From contig NZ_BCWE01000022.1 in NCBI RefSeq assembly GCF_001592105.1, positions 1-54,668 of the forward strand: DNA of 54,668 bases, read 5' to 3'. Below are positions 16,772-24,673 of this stretch, piece by piece (position 1 is the first letter of the stretch; each line of letters starts with the position of its first letter). The notes below the pieces were generated by a model. The model did no database searches. It had not been told where the DNA came from and saw only the letters and a list, made by a program, of their open reading frames with translations. Origin of the DNA: Desulfolucanica intricata (lineage in GTDB: Bacteria; Bacillota; Desulfotomaculia; Desulfotomaculales; Desulfofarciminaceae). The translations under genes were made by a program, and so were the position numbers.

Positions 16772-17614
16772 TTGCCTAAAATTAATCCGGTATTGTTAAA
16801 AGAATTGCGGGAGAGATTTAGAACTCCTAAAACTGCTATTCTTGTAAGCCTTTATCTTCTGGTAATCGGTGGTTTTAGCCTGGGGTTTATATATTTACGC
16901 TTTAAGGATACAGCGGGGTTTTTTCAGCCATGGTACAGTAAAGAAATTTTTGCTGTTTTAAGTGTTGTCCAACTGGTACTTCTGGCATTTGTTACACCGG
17001 GACTGACTGCCGGGACAATCAGCGGCGAGCGGGAGCGCCAGACTTTAAATGTTTTATTGACTACCAAATTATCTCCGGTGAGCATAATTATTAGTAAAAT
17101 GGTTTCCTCATGTAGTTTTACGGTGCTTTTATTATTGGCAACTTTGCCTTTGTACAGTATAGTATTTATATTTGGGGGGATTTCACCTGCCCAAGTTTTT
17201 GGTTTGCTGGGCTTTTATTTGGTTTCAATGTTTTTGTTTGCGTCCATAGGTATTGCTTGCTCAACCCACTTTAAACGTACCGGTGTCAGTACCGTGACAG
17301 CTTACGGGATAGTTTTTGCAATAGGTGCCGGAACAGGTTTTCTAGCAGTTTTTTTGTGGGAAATTTATCGGATGCATACAATGGTTACGCAAACTCCGTT
17401 AGTAGTACAGCTTTTACAAAACAGCAATCCGGTGATGGTTTTATTTAGGATATTGGGGCAAAATGCTGTGCTTGGACATGAACAGGAATTGTTTTTGCCT
17501 TACTGGGGAATTTATACCGTTATATATTTATTAACTGGTACCTTACTTCTAATTTGGGCTGCCATTAAACTAAATCCTCAACAGAGATCAAAATTTTTAT
17601 TGTTTTGGAAATAG
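16772..17614 (+). CDS. ABC-2 type transporter permease
   Basis: A 280-residue membrane protein with about six helices. The N-terminal elbow INPVLLKELRERFRTPKT and the TAGTISGERERQTLNVLLTTKLSP motif near residue 88 are typical of ABC-2 permeases (NatB/CcmB-like). The start is TTG, immediately after the ATPase stop and behind GGGGAGGTG. It completes the ECF sigma, anti-sigma, exported protein, ATPase, permease operon. Confidence 0.9.
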   Translation: MPKINPVLLKELRERFRTPKTAILVSLYLLVIGGFSLGFIYLRFKDTAGFFQPWYSKEIFAVLSVVQLVLLAFVTPGLTAGTISGERERQTLNVLLTTKLSPVSIIISKMVSSCSFTVLLLLATLPLYSIVFIFGGISPAQVFGLLGFYLVSMFLFASIGIACSTHFKRTGVSTVTAYGIVFAIGAGTGFLAVFLWEIYRMHTMVTQTPLVVQLLQNSNPVMVLFRILGQNAVLGHEQELFLPYWGIYTVIYLLTGTLLLIWAAIKLNPQQRSKFLLFWK

Positions 17615-17628
17615 GTATTAAAAAAAAG

Positions 17629-17683
17629 CCTTCTGAAGTAGACACGTTTAAGAAGTAATACAATCTACTTTAGAGGGTTTTTT
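17629..17683 (+). terminator. Terminator of the ECF/ABC operon
   Basis: A 14-bp stem with two G-U pairs joins 17629-17642 (CCTTCTGAAGTAGA) to 17664-17677 (TCTACTTTAGAGGG), followed by seven T less one base. The loop is about 21 nt. Confidence 0.85.
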
Positions 17684-17768
17684 AGTGATAATTTTAATAA
17701 ATTTTGGGGTATATAAAAAAGCATGAGGTGTTATAGTGTTATATGTTATATATAAAAAATAAAATAAT

Positions 17769-17830
17769 GAAAAAAGCCCGGATAAACCGGGTAATATTTA
17801 AAAAACCTCTTCATTTATTAGAAGAGGTTT
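17769..17830 (-). terminator. Tandem terminators after tRNA-Arg
   Basis: On the minus strand, AACCTCTTC/GAAGAGGTT (17804-17829) is followed by TTTTTT-like sequence, and a second hairpin CCCGG/CCGGG (about 17777-17791) is followed by six T. Together they end the tRNA-Arg transcript. The first stem also has T on the plus side. Confidence 0.8.
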
Positions 17831-17833
17831 TTA

Positions 17834-17910
17834 TGGCGTGCCTGGAGGGAGTCGAACCCCCAACCTTTAGATCCGTAGTCTAACGCTCTATCCAATTGAG
17901 CTACAGGCAC
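17834..17910 (-). tRNA. tRNA-Arg (anticodon ACG)
   Basis: The minus strand gives a 77-nt cloverleaf with acceptor GTGCCTG/CAGGCAC, D-arm TAGCTCAATTGGATAGAGC, anticodon loop CTACGGA (anticodon ACG, read as inosine-CG), T-loop GGTTCGACTCC and an encoded CCA. Confidence 0.96.
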
Positions 17911-17988
17911 TTAAATCACATGACTTAGTATATCAAATATACTGCTTCTTGGCAAGAGGAAAAATCAAGAAAATATTTTAGGTTTAAA

Positions 17989-18663
17989 TTAAATTGCAAA
18001 TACATGTTGTCCAATGGTTGTAACAATTGTTTTTCTCCAAATCCATGGATTTACCGGCTTGGCGGGATTCCAAAAATAGAGTGCTCCTCCTGTGGGATCC
18101 ATTCCATTAAAGGCAGCACGGGCTGCTTTAATTGACTGTTGGGTTAGAGGACGGTTTACCTGACCATTACTTACCGACTCAAAAGCTCCGGGTTGGTAGA
18201 TTACACCCGCCAGGGTGTTGGGGAAAGAAGGGTTTTTCAGCCGGTTCAAAATGACAGCAGCAACAGCTACTTTACCTGTGTAAGGTTCATCTGCCGCTTC
18301 CCCCTCCACAACCCGTGCCAGTAACTTAACTTCGCTTAAAGAAGGTTGGTCAGGTTTTTTTAATATTTCCCGCCAGGTTTTTTTATCGACATCTCCGGTT
18401 ACCGGAAGATTTCTTTTCTTTTGAAATTCTTGTACAGCCTTGCGGCTTTTAAAACCGTAATAACCGGTAGTTTGGCCTTCATATAAATTCAAATCAATTA
18501 AGCGTTTTTGAACTTTTGTTACATCAGTACCTCGATCTCCTAAAACTAAAATTCGTTCATTATTCTCTAACTGGTTATTAATCAGTATACCCAGTGTTAT
18601 AATTAACAGCAAAAAAAAGAATAATACTGCGAATTTATATTTTTCAAATAATATCATATTCAT
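17989..18663 (-). CDS. SleB-type spore cortex-lytic / cell wall hydrolase
   Basis: A 224-residue protein with an N-terminal membrane segment (about residues 10-28), a peptidoglycan-binding domain (about 38-92, LGDRGTDVTKVQKRLIDLNLY...AVQEFQKKRNL) and a C-terminal Hydrolase_2/SleB catalytic domain starting at ARVVEGEAADEPYTGKVAVA, which carries the expected catalytic glutamate. It matches SleB in domain order and size; SleB is a lytic transglycosylase that opens the spore cortex during germination. The usual partner gene ypeB is not adjacent, so a vegetative relative (CwlJ/SleB-like) is possible. AAGGAG precedes the first ATG by 9 nt. Confidence 0.88.
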   Translation of the reverse strand: MNMILFEKYKFAVLFFFLLLIITLGILINNQLENNERILVLGDRGTDVTKVQKRLIDLNLYEGQTTGYYGFKSRKAVQEFQKKRNLPVTGDVDKKTWREILKKPDQPSLSEVKLLARVVEGEAADEPYTGKVAVAAVILNRLKNPSFPNTLAGVIYQPGAFESVSNGQVNRPLTQQSIKAARAAFNGMDPTGGALYFWNPAKPVNPWIWRKTIVTTIGQHVFAI

Positions 18664-18833
18664 ATTTTTTTACTCCTTGTTAATCAATAGCTGACTTGTA
18701 TAATTATTTTTAATTTTAATAAAAAAATTATACTCTATACATTAGAACAATAGTTTAAAGCAATAAAATAACAGTTGACTTATTTTTAATTTTGGTTTAA
18801 TATATATCTTGTCCACGGGACGCGGTAAGTTGT

Positions 18834-18908
18834 TCCTCGATAGCTCAACGGTAGAGCAACCGGCTGTTAACCGGTAGGTTGTAGGTTCGAATCCTACTCG
18901 AGGAGCCA
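18834..18908 (+). tRNA. tRNA-Asn (anticodon GTT)
   Basis: A 75-nt cloverleaf with acceptor TCCTCGA/TCGAGGA, anticodon loop CTGTTAA (anticodon GTT), T-loop GGTTCGAATCC and an encoded CCA. It is the first of four tRNA genes in the same direction. Confidence 0.97.
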
Positions 18909-18914
18909 AATTTA

Positions 18915-18990
18915 GATCCATTAGCTCAGTTGGTAGAGCACCTGACTTTTAATCAGGGTGTCGATGGTTCGAGTCCATCATGGATCACCA
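18915..18990 (+). tRNA. tRNA-Lys (anticodon TTT)
   Basis: A 76-nt cloverleaf with acceptor GATCCAT/ATGGATC, anticodon loop CTTTTAA (anticodon TTT), T-loop GGTTCGAGTCC and an encoded CCA. It is six nucleotides after tRNA-Asn. Confidence 0.97.
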
Positions 18991-18995
18991 AAAAC

Positions 18996-19071
18996 GGCCC
19001 CATGGTCAAGCGGCCTAAGACACCGCCCTTTCACGGCGGTAACCCGGGTTCGAATCCCGGTGGGGTCACCA
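18996..19071 (+). tRNA. tRNA-Glu (anticodon TTC)
   Basis: A 76-nt cloverleaf with acceptor GGCCCCA/TGGGGTC, anticodon stem CCGCC/GGCGG around loop CTTTCAC (anticodon TTC), T-loop GGTTCGAATCC and an encoded CCA. Confidence 0.97.
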
Positions 19072-19074
19072 AGA

Positions 19075-19150
<76 letters not shown>

Positions 19151-19156
19151 AAAAAG

Positions 19157-19183
19157 GTCTATGCTTACGCATAGGCTTTTTTC
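19157..19183 (+). terminator. Terminator of the tRNA cluster
   Basis: CTATGC and GCATAG (about 19159-19174) form a stem with a TTAC loop, followed by GCTTTTTTCTTTTT. Confidence 0.9.
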
Positions 19184-19252
19184 TTTTTAATGCACCTTGG
19201 TAAACTAGCTGCATAAAAATGTAATGATAAGTAAGACAGGGTAAGGGCGGTG

Positions 19253-20005
19253 ATGATAATTTCGAAGATAGTTTTTGTGCATGGTATTGGTTTGAGTATC
19301 ACAGAGGACTATTGGGTGGAGTGGGCTTCATCAGTACGAGATGGTTTAATAAGGCAGGAATTAGAATTAAATAAATACGATTTTGATGGGGTATACTATG
19401 GAGATATATTTTCTAATATTGATGAGTCCGATATTAAGCAGGAAGAAGGGAAGGCTAAATTCATTTTACAGTTAAAGAAAGAAATGTACAGACAAATAGG
19501 TACCAGGGGATTTGTTAATGGGTTTGTTGATGAAGGTATTAAACTTTTTGGCCAAATTTATTATTATTTTTATAATGATCAGATTTATAAAGAAGTTAAT
19601 AACCGCCTGTATAAAAAATTATTGTATGTTCGAGAGCCGGTTCACTTACTTTGTTATAGCCTTGGCTCATTAATATGTTTTTGCGGTTTGCAGCAAAAAT
19701 TTGAATTGTCGAAAAAAGTTAAAAATGTTATTATGATTGGGAGTCCGATGTTTTGGGTACAGCGAAGTATGCAGTTAAGAGCTGATTTAAATAAAAAGCC
19801 AACTGCTAATTACTTTAGTAATGTAGCCGGTATATTTGATATTGCCTGGCCCCAGAAAGTACCGTATATTGTTAAAGGCCTGGATGAAGAAATAAATATA
19901 ATAGTAAATAGAGTAAATCCAATAAAAGGTCACATGTCTTATTTTAAGGTTAATCAATCGGTAGATAGTATAGCCAAATTGATAAAAAAATACTTTGTTA
20001 AATAA
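19253..20005 (+). CDS. Alpha/beta-hydrolase-like protein
   Basis: A 250-residue protein with hydrolase features: a first strand and oxyanion-hole motif IVFVHGIG near the N-terminus, a nucleophile elbow HLLCYSLGSLICF near residue 134 (Y-S-L-G, lacking the first glycine of GxSxG), and a late histidine in PIKGHMSYF that could complete the triad. It may be an esterase or lipase-like protein of unknown substrate. A GTG at 19250 lies one codon upstream of the ATG at 19253; the ribosome binding site TAAGGG favours the ATG slightly. It has its own strong terminator. Confidence 0.65.
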   Translation: MIISKIVFVHGIGLSITEDYWVEWASSVRDGLIRQELELNKYDFDGVYYGDIFSNIDESDIKQEEGKAKFILQLKKEMYRQIGTRGFVNGFVDEGIKLFGQIYYYFYNDQIYKEVNNRLYKKLLYVREPVHLLCYSLGSLICFCGLQQKFELSKKVKNVIMIGSPMFWVQRSMQLRADLNKKPTANYFSNVAGIFDIAWPQKVPYIVKGLDEEINIIVNRVNPIKGHMSYFKVNQSVDSIAKLIKKYFVK

Positions 20006-20007
20006 AA

Positions 20008-20053
20008 AACGTGGATTTAGTAAGTTTATTGGTTACTAAAATCCATGTTTTTT
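20008..20053 (+). terminator. Terminator after the hydrolase-like gene
   Basis: A near-perfect stem of about 15 bp (ACGTGGATTTAGTAA with TTACTAAAATCCATGT, one bulge) is flanked by A before and TTTTTT after. It may be bidirectional. Confidence 0.88.
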
Positions 20054-20137
20054 GTGTGGTATGGTTGTTTATACTTTTAAAAGAAAGAGCTTTTATTAAT
20101 GTGCTTTATAAATTTTAGAAGTTTGAGAGGAATTGAA

Positions 20138-20572
20138 TTGAGAAGAAAAATTATTGTGGATGCTGATGCCGCACCGAGAACGGTTTTAGAAATATGCCGC
20201 CAGGCAGCGGATTATTTTTCTGTAGCACTTTGGACTGTAGCCAGTTTTAATCACTGTATCAATTCACATCGACATGTGGTGGTAGGTAATGCACCGCAGG
20301 AAGCGGATATTCAGGTAATAAATATGACAAATAAGGGTGATGTAGTTGTGACCCAGGATTGGGGTCTGGCAGCGATGGTATTGGGAAAGGGAGCGTCTGC
20401 TCTTTCTCCGGCGGGCCGGATATTTAGAGAAGATACTATAGAATTTCTGTTAGAGGAAAGATATCTTAAGGCTAAGTTTAGACGGAGTGGTGGTAGAACC
20501 AAAGGCCCGTGTAAAAGAAATGCCGGAGATGACCAAAAATTTAAAAACAGTTTATTCTTTTTGCTGTCTTAA
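20138..20572 (+). CDS. YaiI/YqxD family protein (DUF188)
   Basis: A 144-residue protein of the YaiI/YqxD family: [17 protein letters not shown] near the N-terminus, [29 protein letters not shown] around 50-80, and an R-rich GGRTKGP segment near 125. The fold is related to PIN-like nucleases but the function is unknown. The frame is open upstream to 20099, but GAGAGGA (20125-20131) fits a TTG start at 20138, which gives the usual family N-terminus right before IIVDADA. It precedes typA by 68 nt. Confidence 0.88.
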   Translation: MRRKIIVDADAAPRTVLEICRQAADYFSVALWTVASFNHCINSHRHVVVGNAPQEADIQVINMTNKGDVVVTQDWGLAAMVLGKGASALSPAGRIFREDTIEFLLEERYLKAKFRRSGGRTKGPCKRNAGDDQKFKNSLFFLLS

Positions 20573-20640
20573 CGTGTATTTAATTGTCTAGTCCTTTAAA
20601 ACCTGGTATACTAATTAAGGTTTTAAGGAGGAATTTTAAG

Positions 20641-22470
20641 ATGGATCAGCAAGTAAATCTACGTAATATTGCACTTATTGCTCATGTAGATCACGGAAAA
20701 ACGACATTAGTAGACAGTATGTTAAAGCAATCGGGGATTTTTCGTGAAAATCAATATGTAGCTGAACGAGTTATGGATTCAAATGACCTGGAAAAAGAAC
20801 GGGGTATTACTATATTAGCCAAAAACACTTCGGTTCGTTACGGTGATACAAAGATTAATATTGTCGACACCCCCGGTCATTCAGATTTCGGTGGTGAGGT
20901 AGAAAGAGTTTTGAAAATGGTGGATGGAGTACTTTTACTGGTTGATGCCTTTGAAGGCCCTATGCCGCAAACCAAATTTGTTTTACGTAAAGCTTTAGAG
21001 CTTAACTTGATGCCTATCGTTGTAGTCAATAAAATTGATCGTTCGGATGCCAGAATAAATGATGTTGTAGATGAGATTCTGGAATTATTTATTGATTTAG
21101 ATGCTAATGATGAGCAACTGGATTTTCCGGTTATATATACTTCGGCTAAGGCCGGGACAGCTACTCTTGATCCTAAACAACCCGGAAAAGATTTACGTCC
21201 CTTATTTGAAGCTATTTTAAAAAATGTCAACCCTCCGGCCGGTGACCCGGAGGGCCATCTGCAGATGTTGGTAAACAATACTGATTATGACTCCTATCAG
21301 GGGCGTATGGCTCTAGGAAGAATTCGACGGGGCAAGATAAGAACCGGCCAACAGGTATCTATAATTCATCACGATGGAAGCATTACCCCGGCGAAGTTAG
21401 GGCGTTTGTATGTTTTCGAAGGTTTGGAGAGGGTGGAGGTAACCGAAGCCGGTTGTGGTGAAATTGTTACCTTTGCCGGATTAGATGATGTTAATATTGG
21501 TGAAACTATCGCCAGTCCTGAACTACCGGAACAACTTCCGCCCATTAAAGTGGATGAACCTACTTTAAAGATGAATTTTATAGTTAATAACAGTCCATTT
21601 GCCGGCCGGGAGGGAAAGCACCTAACTTCCCGTGAACTTAGGGCCCGTCTGTTTAGAGAAGTTGAGAAAAATGTGAGTATGCGAGTAGAAGAAACAGAGG
21701 ATCCTGATGTTTTTATTGTAAGCGGTCGTGGGGAATTGCACTTGTCAATTTTAATAGAAACCATGCGCAGGGAAGGCTTTGAATTACAGGTCTCTAAACC
21801 CGAGGTAATCTATAAGAAAGAAGAGGGGCAGCTCTTAGAGCCCGTGGAATTATTGATGATCGATATACCGGAGGACAAAGTGGGACCGGTTATGGAAATA
21901 CTGGGTGTGCGCAAGGGGGAAATGCTTAATATGCACAGCCAGAGCAGTGGGCAGCTTCGTCTGGAATTTAAAATACCTGCTCGGGGGCTAATTGGTTTTC
22001 GTTCCCAATTATTAACCGAAACCCGTGGCGAAGCGGTAATGAATCATACCTTTTTAGGCTATGAGCCTTTTAAGGGGGAATTTCAAAGACGTTATCAGGG
22101 TGTGCTTATTTCCTTTGAAACCGGTTATGCTACCCTATATGGATTGCACTCAGTACAGGACCGGGGGACTTTGTTTATTAATCCGGGTACTGAAGTTTAT
22201 GAAGGCATGATCGTAGGGGAAAATAGCCGAGAATATGATTTAGAAGTGAATGTTTGTAAGAAAAAGCATTTGACTAATATGCGTTCCAGTACTGCTGAGG
22301 CTGCTTTAAGACTCGAGGAGCCCCGTATTTTTAGTTTGGAAGAATGTTTGGAGTATTTGAATGATGATGAGTTGCTGGAGGTTACACCTAGAAGCTTACG
22401 TTTGCGTAAAAAGATTTTAGATAAAAGCGAGCGGCAAAAAGCTAATAAAAATGCTAAAAAAATAGGGTAG
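20641..22470 (+). CDS. typA: Translational GTPase TypA/BipA
   Basis: A 609-residue ribosome-associated GTPase involved in ribosome assembly and stress adaptation. G1 is [10 protein letters not shown] (about residues 14-23), the switch region has ERGITI, G3 is [15 protein letters not shown]4 is VNKID and G5 is TSAKAG. Domains II, III and V and the TypA C-terminal domain follow ([20 protein letters not shown] near 448). The frame is open upstream to 20584, but AAGGAGG at 20624-20631 and the canonical N-terminus ([14 protein letters not shown]) support the ATG at 20641. Full length for the family. Confidence 0.97.
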   Translation: MDQQVNLRNIALIAHVDHGKTTLVDSMLKQSGIFRENQYVAERVMDSNDLEKERGITILAKNTSVRYGDTKINIVDTPGHSDFGGEVERVLKMVDGVLLLVDAFEGPMPQTKFVLRKALELNLMPIVVVNKIDRSDARINDVVDEILELFIDLDANDEQLDFPVIYTSAKAGTATLDPKQPGKDLRPLFEAILKNVNPPAGDPEGHLQMLVNNTDYDSYQGRMALGRIRRGKIRTGQQVSIIHHDGSITPAKLGRLYVFEGLERVEVTEAGCGEIVTFAGLDDVNIGETIASPELPEQLPPIKVDEPTLKMNFIVNNSPFAGREGKHLTSRELRARLFREVEKNVSMRVEETEDPDVFIVSGRGELHLSILIETMRREGFELQVSKPEVIYKKEEGQLLEPVELLMIDIPEDKVGPVMEILGVRKGEMLNMHSQSSGQLRLEFKIPARGLIGFRSQLLTETRGEAVMNHTFLGYEPFKGEFQRRYQGVLISFETGYATLYGLHSVQDRGTLFINPGTEVYEGMIVGENSREYDLEVNVCKKKHLTNMRSSTAEAALRLEEPRIFSLEECLEYLNDDELLEVTPRSLRLRKKILDKSERQKANKNAKKIG

Positions 22471-22474
22471 CTTT

Positions 22475-22508
22475 AAGAGAACCGGTATAAACCCTGGTTC
22501 TCTTTTTT
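22475..22508 (+). terminator. Terminator after typA
   Basis: AAGAGAACC (from 22475) pairs with GGTTCTCTT (to about 22504), followed by six T. Confidence 0.92.
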
Positions 22509-22631
22509 GTGTCTCTCACGAAATGTATAGTAGCGTTAGGAAGTTGTTAATGTACTTGTTTTATTTGTGAAAATTTCGACTTTATTAAATTACATTTAAC
22601 ACTAAAGAAACGTCATTATAAGGATTATTAA

Positions 22632-22659
22632 TTGCTTTTTAATATATGTGTGCTAATAT
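22632..22659 (+). promoter_or_regulatory. Likely sigma-A promoter for the 29-aa gene
   Basis: TTGCTT (22632-22637) and TAATAT (22654-22659) are spaced by 16 nt and lie about 55 bp upstream of the small ORF at 22715. The region 22510-22631 is AT-rich intergenic sequence without other signals. Confidence 0.5.
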
Positions 22660-22714
22660 GTATAGTACTAAGCAGGTTACCTAAATAAAAGGACAATTAG
22701 GAGGTGGTGTTTTG

Positions 22715-22804
22715 ATGACCCGAGAATTGATTGAACAAATTCTGAAGGATATTGGCTTGGAGAAATTAGAAGAAGATGATGAGGAAGTAGAAATTAGGGA
22801 GTGA
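22715..22804 (+). CDS. Very small acidic protein, 29 residues
   Basis: A 29-codon ORF with a near-ideal ribosome binding site (TAGGAGGTGG 22699-22707) and a strong terminator 30 nt after its stop. The peptide starts MTRELIEQILKDIGLEK and ends in an acidic run (EEDDEEVEIRE). It is probably a short amphipathic helix with an acidic tail. A TTG one codon upstream is an alternative start. It points toward a small ribbon-helix-helix gene on the other strand. Function unknown. Confidence 0.6.
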   Translation: MTRELIEQILKDIGLEKLEEDDEEVEIRE

Positions 22805-22833
22805 TTTTGTGGAAGTACTGATTGCTAATGAAT

Positions 22834-22873
22834 AGGCCGGTTCCACTTTCAAGGAAGTGGGAGCCGGCCTTTA
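22834..22873. terminator. Strong hairpin between two convergent small genes
   Basis: AGGCCGGTTCCACTT (22834-22848) pairs with AAGTGGGAGCCGGCCT (to 22870) with one mismatch, making a very stable stem of about 15 bp. It lies between the 29-aa gene and the ribbon-helix-helix gene and can end transcripts from both sides, although T-runs are weak. Confidence 0.75.
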
Positions 22874-22878
22874 GCGTT

Positions 22879-23028
22879 TTAATTAGCTTTTTCATTTAAA
22901 TAGTTTGTCAGGGCTTCCCGAATAATAGCAGTTAATTGCTTTCCACTTTGTTCTCTGTATTTGTCTAACTGTGCTTTTAGTTCAGGGTTAATTCTAACAG
23001 TAAGTCTGGCATGATTGTCTTTTCCCAT
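22879..23028 (-). CDS. Ribbon-helix-helix (CopG/Arc-type) protein
   Basis: A 49-residue protein with the ribbon-helix-helix pattern: a basic/polar first strand (HARLTVRINPELKAQL, residues 6-21), helix A (ELKAQLDKYREQSG) and helix B (QLTAIIREALTNYLNEK). Such proteins bind DNA as dimers and often control their own gene, a toxin-antitoxin pair or a plasmid function. AGGAGGTG lies 7 nt before the ATG. No toxin gene follows on the same strand; downstream is only the shared hairpin. A TATAAT box on the minus strand near 23050-23055 could be its -10 element. It starts about 70 bp upstream of the divergent cobalamin riboswitch promoter. Confidence 0.8.
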   Translation of the reverse strand: MGKDNHARLTVRINPELKAQLDKYREQSGKQLTAIIREALTNYLNEKAN

Positions 23029-23098
23029 AATTTACACCTCCTAAAATATGATATTATAGGAATGTAATGGAGGTGAAAGAAACTAAAAAAATATTTTA

Positions 23099-23127
23099 TT
23101 GACAGGATTGTAATATAGTGTTAGACT
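23099..23127 (+). promoter_or_regulatory. Sigma-A promoter of the cobalamin riboswitch
   Basis: TTGACA (23099-23104, perfect -35) and TAGACT (23122-23127) are spaced by 17 nt. Transcription would begin near 23134, just before the riboswitch aptamer. Confidence 0.7.
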
Positions 23128-23149
23128 TAATACATATAACTAAAGAAAA

Positions 23150-23308
23150 ACTGTCAGGTGCCTTGAAAGAGGATAATAGGAAATCAGGTGAAAATCCTGT
23201 ACGGTCCCGCCACTGTAAATGGAGAGTTTGCTTTCAAAATGCCACTGGAGCAATCTGGGAAGGCGAAAGTAAATGAAGACCCATAAGTCAGGAGACCTGC
23301 CTGTCATG
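23150..23308 (+). promoter_or_regulatory. Cobalamin (B12) riboswitch aptamer
   Basis: The conserved cobalamin core is present in order: GGTGCC near 23158, then AATCAGGTGAAAATCCTGTACGGTCCCGCCACTGTAA in the 23180s to 23210s (read in parts), GCCACTGG at 23241, GGGAAGGCG at 23257, and the B12 box, CATAAGTCAGGAGACCTGCC, at 23282-23301. This class senses adenosyl- or methylcobalamin and normally represses B12 synthesis or transport genes. Here no such gene follows: two terminators come next and then glpX. An AGGAGG at 23335-23340 has no usable start codon behind it. Confidence 0.95.
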
Positions 23309-23379
23309 TATGCACATTGAAGCCTTCCGGTGTAGGAGGTAGTGTAGGTATTAATCTTAACCGATTATATTGAAACATT

Positions 23380-23410
23380 ACCTTAGCCCCTAAATAGGCT
23401 GAGGTTTTTA
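23380..23410 (+). terminator. First terminator downstream of the cobalamin riboswitch
   Basis: ACCTTAGCC (23380-23388) pairs with GGCTGAGGT (23397-23405), followed by five T. It may be the riboswitch expression platform or the end of a lost gene. Confidence 0.82.
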
Positions 23411-23461
23411 AATTTTTAAACCTGAAATTTAACTCATTCCCATCTTTTTTTAACTAAGATG

Positions 23462-23493
23462 CCCGGTGTAAAATTATACCGGGAACTTTTTTT
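23462..23493 (+). terminator. Second terminator before glpX
   Basis: CCCGGTGTAA (23462-23471) pairs with TTATACCGGG (23474-23483; one G-U), followed by AAC and seven T. It would keep riboswitch transcripts from reaching glpX. Confidence 0.88.
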
Positions 23494-23595
23494 GTAGCGA
23501 AAAAATTTTAGGAACAATATCATGTTATAATGGCATAAAGCATAAATCTTCCCTAGAAACCTAAAATTATCTTAAATTTCAGGAGTGTGGTAATA

Positions 23596-24564
23596 ATGGA
23601 AAGGGAATTAACTTTAGAATTGGTGAGAGTGACAGAAGCCGCTGCACTAGGAGCAGCCCAGTGGATGGGGCGGGGCAAAAAAATGGAGGCGGATGATGCT
23701 GCCACCACTGCAATGCGGGCTATGTTTGATTCGGTAGCAATCAATGGTACAGTAGTTATTGGAGAAGGTGAGATGGATGAGGCCCCCATGCTTTATATTG
23801 GCGAAAGGGTTGGAAATGCTGAATTTCCTCTGGTAGATGTAGCAGTTGATCCATTGGAGGGAACAAATATTTTAGCTAAAGGTCATCCTAATGCTATGTC
23901 GGTAATTGCTATTGCAGATCGTGGTAACCTCTTGCATGCCCCGGATATGTATATGCAAAAGCTGGCCGTGGGCCCCAGGGCGGCAGGAAAGGTACATTTG
24001 GACGATCCTATAGAAAAAACCTTGGAAATAGTTGCTAAAGCAAATAATAAACGAATTTCTGATTGTACGGTAATTATTCTGGAGCGCCCAAGACATGCTG
24101 AATTAATTGAAGCTGTTCGCCGGGCCGGAGCCAGGGTGAGATTAATTGGAGACGGTGATGTTGCGGGGGCAATAAATGTTGCTTTTGACAGTACCGGTAT
24201 TGATATATGTGTGGGCAGCGGAGGAGCGCCGGAAGGAGTAATTGCAGCGGCTGCTCTGAAATGCCTTGGTGGAGAAATGCAGGCCCGCCTGCTGCCTGAA
24301 GATGAACAGGAATATAAACGCTGTTTGGACATGGGTATAAGTGATCCTAAAAAGATTCTACTGATGGACGATCTGGTAAAAGGTGACGATGCTATATTTG
24401 CCGCCACCGGTGTAACGGATGGAGAACTGCTAAAAGGGGTTCGTTTTCTTGGTGGCGACCGGGCGGAAACTACCTCTCTTGTTATGCGAGCCAAGACTGG
24501 AACAGTTAGGACGATTAAAGCGGTTCACTGCCTACATAATAAACCAAACTTAGTTTTGATATAG
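23596..24564 (+). CDS. glpX: Fructose-1,6-bisphosphatase class II
   Basis: A 322-residue GlpX-type phosphatase that hydrolyses fructose 1,6-bisphosphate in gluconeogenesis. Family motifs are [17 protein letters not shown] near residue 20, [18 protein letters not shown] (about 54-71), DPLEGT (about 84-89, metal and substrate site), GDGDVAGAI near 190, and [16 protein letters not shown] near 212. Length is normal. The frame opens at GTG 23587, but AGGAG at 23581-23585 and the family N-terminus support the ATG at 23596. It is monocistronic with its own terminator. Confidence 0.95.
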   Translation: MERELTLELVRVTEAAALGAAQWMGRGKKMEADDAATTAMRAMFDSVAINGTVVIGEGEMDEAPMLYIGERVGNAEFPLVDVAVDPLEGTNILAKGHPNAMSVIAIADRGNLLHAPDMYMQKLAVGPRAAGKVHLDDPIEKTLEIVAKANNKRISDCTVIILERPRHAELIEAVRRAGARVRLIGDGDVAGAINVAFDSTGIDICVGSGGAPEGVIAAAALKCLGGEMQARLLPEDEQEYKRCLDMGISDPKKILLMDDLVKGDDAIFAATGVTDGELLKGVRFLGGDRAETTSLVMRAKTGTVRTIKAVHCLHNKPNLVLI

Positions 24565-24602
24565 TTTCAAGTTAATTAAATATTTAAGTATTTTCTTTAA
24601 AA

Positions 24603-24635
24603 AAAGGTAATGTCCTTAAAGGGCATTACCTTTTT
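24603..24635 (+). terminator. Terminator after glpX
   Basis: AAGGTAATGTCC and GGGCATTACCTT form a 12-bp stem with a TTAAA loop, followed by T. It can also serve the convergent flippase gene. Confidence 0.88.
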
Positions 24636-24673
24636 GATATTAAATTATACTTAGTTTAAAGATGGTTTTTACG

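Noticed and set aside
23043-23100. Mini ORF of about 11 codons before the B12 riboswitch
   Set aside because: It overlaps the promoter, has no conserved sign and no ribosome binding site ahead of it.
23883-24494. 203-codon minus-strand ORF
   Set aside because: Shadow of glpX; composition is low-complexity Ser/Pro-rich as expected from antisense reading.
23150-24564. Cobalamin riboswitch as a direct regulator of glpX
   Set aside because: Two terminators and about 290 nt separate them, and FBPase has no known link to B12; kept only as an alternative.
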